From Flavobacteriales bacterium (GTDB lineage: Bacteria; Bacteroidota; Bacteroidia; Flavobacteriales; Flavobacteriaceae): DNA of 64,000 nucleotides. Both the position numbers and the translations under genes were made by a program. Positions 62,386-64,000 of the stretch are shown piece after piece; position 1 is the first letter of the stretch; the number at the start of each line of letters is the position of its first letter. The notes under the pieces are model-generated. The model saw nothing but the letters and a program-made list of their open reading frames with translations, ran no database searches and was not told the DNA's origin. Where the stretch lies: positions 1 to 64,000 of the forward strand of contig JABMNH010000016.1 in NCBI GenBank assembly GCA_013205245.1, written 5' to 3'.

Positions 62386-63382
62386 CACAGACTGTCAAAA
62401 AATAGAGGCCCACATTTAATCCGAAAAAGCTATAAACTATAAAGGTTTGTAAAAGGCAGAATAGTGGGATGAGTATTACGTGTAAAGCGAATCTAAAAGT
62501 GCCAAAAAAGATGGGGTCTTTTATTTTTTGTTTCAGAATTTTCCAAATTAAATAAGGCAACCAAGCACTTAAAGCTGTTATTGCGAACACCAATTTATAC
62601 CAAAAATTGACAGGTTTTTTATCTTCTCTTAAAACTGTTTCTTTTGGAAGATTATGTAGCAATTCATTTGTTTCTAACGGGTTTAAAAAATTGGCGTTTA
62701 AAGCTTTTAATTGCTTTATTTTTCCATCATAAGTTTTTAAATCTTCTATATGAACAGTGAGTTTTTTAAGTTCATCACTTGTTTTTGCCACCATTTGTCT
62801 GGTTGATAAATGCACATCAGAAGCATCGTAAAAGGGGTTTGCCAAAAATGCTTTTCCGTAGTAAAGCGAAATACTTTGCGGATATGTAATATGAGCATCA
62901 TAGTTAATACCAACAGGCACAATATAAATTTTAAGATCTTTATATGTGTCTAAAGCGCCAAAAATAATGCGGGTAAAACCTTTGCTTAATTGGCGCACAC
63001 GTCTGTTTAAATGATGATCGCCTTCAGGAAAAATAGCGATTGTTTTTTTGTCGTTTAAAAGCTTAAAACAGGTATTAAACACTTCTGTATTTTTATTTAA
63101 ACTTTGCCAACCATCTCTGATGCGGTAAATAGGAATCATCCGTAAAGAATTGAAAAATCTTCTATTAAATGGGTTGCTAAAAACTGAAGCACGCGATAAA
63201 AAATAAGCTTTGCTATTATTTGTTGTGGCAAGCATGATTGAATCTAAAAGGGCATTTTCGTGGTTTGCCACAAAAAGAACAGCTTCGTTTTTTGGAATAT
63301 TTTGGAGACCTACAACTTTTGTCTTTTTAAAATAAAAAAACAAAATGGCTCTAATATAGCTTCTTATCAACACATAAAACAT
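62339..63382 (-). CDS. PlsC-like lysophospholipid acyltransferase
   Basis: Membrane-associated acyltransferase of 347 residues. The catalytic block is VANHENALLDSIMLATT (an H-x5-D spacing, as in Bacteroidota relatives), followed by SRASVFSNPFNRRFFNSLRMIPIYR and AIFPEGDHH (FPEG). Two to three C-terminal hydrophobic segments (about 255-340) anchor it. It would acylate a lysophospholipid or glycerol phosphate. Its 3' end overlaps the GH3 fusion gene tail to tail. Confidence 0.88.
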   Translation of the reverse strand: MFYVLIRSYIRAILFFYFKKTKVVGLQNIPKNEAVLFVANHENALLDSIMLATTNNSKAYFLSRASVFSNPFNRRFFNSLRMIPIYRIRDGWQSLNKNTEVFNTCFKLLNDKKTIAIFPEGDHHLNRRVRQLSKGFTRIIFGALDTYKDLKIYIVPVGINYDAHITYPQSISLYYGKAFLANPFYDASDVHLSTRQMVAKTSDELKKLTVHIEDLKTYDGKIKQLKALNANFLNPLETNELLHNLPKETVLREDKKPVNFWYKLVFAITALSAWLPYLIWKILKQKIKDPIFFGTFRFALHVILIPLFCLLQTFIVYSFFGLNVGLYFLTVCVSLAFLLKWVPYKNQ

Positions 63383-63384
63383 AG

Positions 63385-64000
63385 CTATTTTACTTTTTTA
63401 TGAGACCAATAAAACCCCAAACCGAGGCCAGAAATAATATGCCAAATACCCCAAGTAGCTGCAATTAAAGCCATGCCGCCCAAACCGTGAAAGAAAGTAA
63501 ATATGAGTAAAAGGCCCAAGCCACTATTTTGTATGCCAGTTTCTATAGCCAGTGTTCTTTGATTTTGCTGTGATAACTTAAAGGTTTTAGCTGTAAGATA
63601 CCCTGTTAAAATGGCTAGAAAATTATGTAAAATCACGATTAAAAGCACCTCAAAAATATATTTTTTAAGCACTTCGAAATTTGTAATAATAGCGATGGCT
63701 ACCAAACAAATAAAAATAGAAACCGAAATAAACTTCAATGGTTTTACGATAATATGTGTTGTTTTTGGAAGATATCTACTGGCGGTCATTCCTAAAATTA
63801 GTGGAATGCCTAAAATTAACGCGATGACTTTAATTAATTCATAAGGATTTAGTTCGATGCTTTTTAAAATGACAGATGTTGGGTGGTACAAATTGCTCCA
63901 CAATTCGAAATTAAATGGTGTTAAAAACATGGCTAACAGGGTAGAAAATGCGGTTAGGCTAATAGACAAAGCTGTGTTTCCTTTGGCTAATTTTGTAATG
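63385..64000 (-). CDS. Bile-acid:sodium symporter family transporter (partial, runs off the window)
   Basis: The frame stays open to the window edge (upstream codons read ITKLAKGNTALSIS), so the N-terminus lies beyond 64000. The visible C-terminal part has about six membrane helices, with ITKLAKGNTALSISLT and IETGIQNSGLGLLLIFTFF, wording typical of the BASS/NTCP family (sodium-binding EXGxQN motif). The natural substrate is unknown. It begins two bases from the acyltransferase gene. Confidence 0.87.
   Translation of the reverse strand, partial: ITKLAKGNTALSISLTAFSTLLAMFLTPFNFELWSNLYHPTSVILKSIELNPYELIKVIALILGIPLILGMTASRYLPKTTHIIVKPLKFISVSIFICLVAIAIITNFEVLKKYIFEVLLIVILHNFLAILTGYLTAKTFKLSQQNQRTLAIETGIQNSGLGLLLIFTFFHGLGGMALIAATWGIWHIISGLGLGFYWSHKKVK

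Noticed and set aside
1-64000. CRISPR arrays, prophage, toxin-antitoxin pairs or restriction systems
   Set aside because: I scanned for regularly spaced repeats and for the proteins of these systems in the ORF track and found none.

Overview
The window is chromosomal DNA from a Bacteroidota bacterium, most likely a marine-type member of the Flavobacteriaceae. This rests on four things. The DNA is AT-rich and nearly all genes are standard flavobacterial housekeeping genes. Promoters have the Bacteroidota form TTG-N(16-21)-TAnnTTTG rather than the E. coli form. Several families are typical of the phylum: a long SecA without the zinc tail, DUF5916, PorV/PorQ, DUF2795, single-subunit GlyRS, and a GH3/beta-lactamase fusion. 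Intergenic palindromic repeats of the 'GAGCGCAGTCGA' and 'CCGATAGCTATCGG' kind, common in this family, are scattered through it.

Layout. 1-1.2 kb: an IS30-family element and tRNA-Arg(CCU). 1.2-4.4 kb: menaquinone genes menC and menE around a CPBP membrane protease. 4.5-9.7 kb: secA, a DUF2795 protein, a PduO-type adenosyltransferase and a methyltransferase on the minus strand. 9.7-14.4 kb: a decayed surface-polysaccharide locus, with a wza stub behind an intact promoter, intact UDP-sugar dehydrogenase and epimerase genes, an ABC permease split by an IS1595 element and also frameshifted, and an ABC ATPase cut off after Walker A. 14.4-22 kb: lnt, a PorV/PorQ-like barrel, a YheT hydrolase, an MTA/SAH nucleosidase, a LolD-like ATPase and a DUF5916 protein. 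22-34 kb: sucC, glyS, comF, an Mrp/NfuA-type Fe-S pair, tyrosine catabolism (hmgA-hppD) and comM. 34-47 kb: YceI, then an ACBP-psd-cdsA-LUD-ftsH-rsfS minus-strand run, birA, pyrE, a NUDIX hydrolase, an M14 peptidase, coaD, ddl, a PASTA protein and an RluD-type synthase. 47-50 kb: a methyltransferase with an in-frame stop, a hydrolase flanked by direct repeats, and yaaA. 50-55 kb: a SAM-I riboswitch in front of osmC-metY-metX, then dnaK. 55-64 kb: corA, a frameshifted secreted protein, an IS110 element, a DnaQ-like exonuclease, a GH3/beta-lactamase fusion, an acyltransferase and a partial bile-acid:sodium symporter.

The most interesting object is the IS110-family element at 56755-58013. Its 228-nt leader folds into two large stem-loops with the layout of a bridge RNA. 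Both loops can be read against the DNA by eye. The first carries guides matching the two halves of the interrupted target (GTCTT-AA-TACGAG). The second carries guides matching the element's own joined ends (ATAG-AA-CCTTTA). Together they fix the element's boundaries and a core dinucleotide AA. The second theme is gene decay: the polysaccharide export locus carries at least four independent lesions, and two other genes (the methyltransferase and the YwqK-like protein) carry single-site inactivating changes.

All functional calls come from reading the supplied translations and DNA by eye. No database search or folding program was run.
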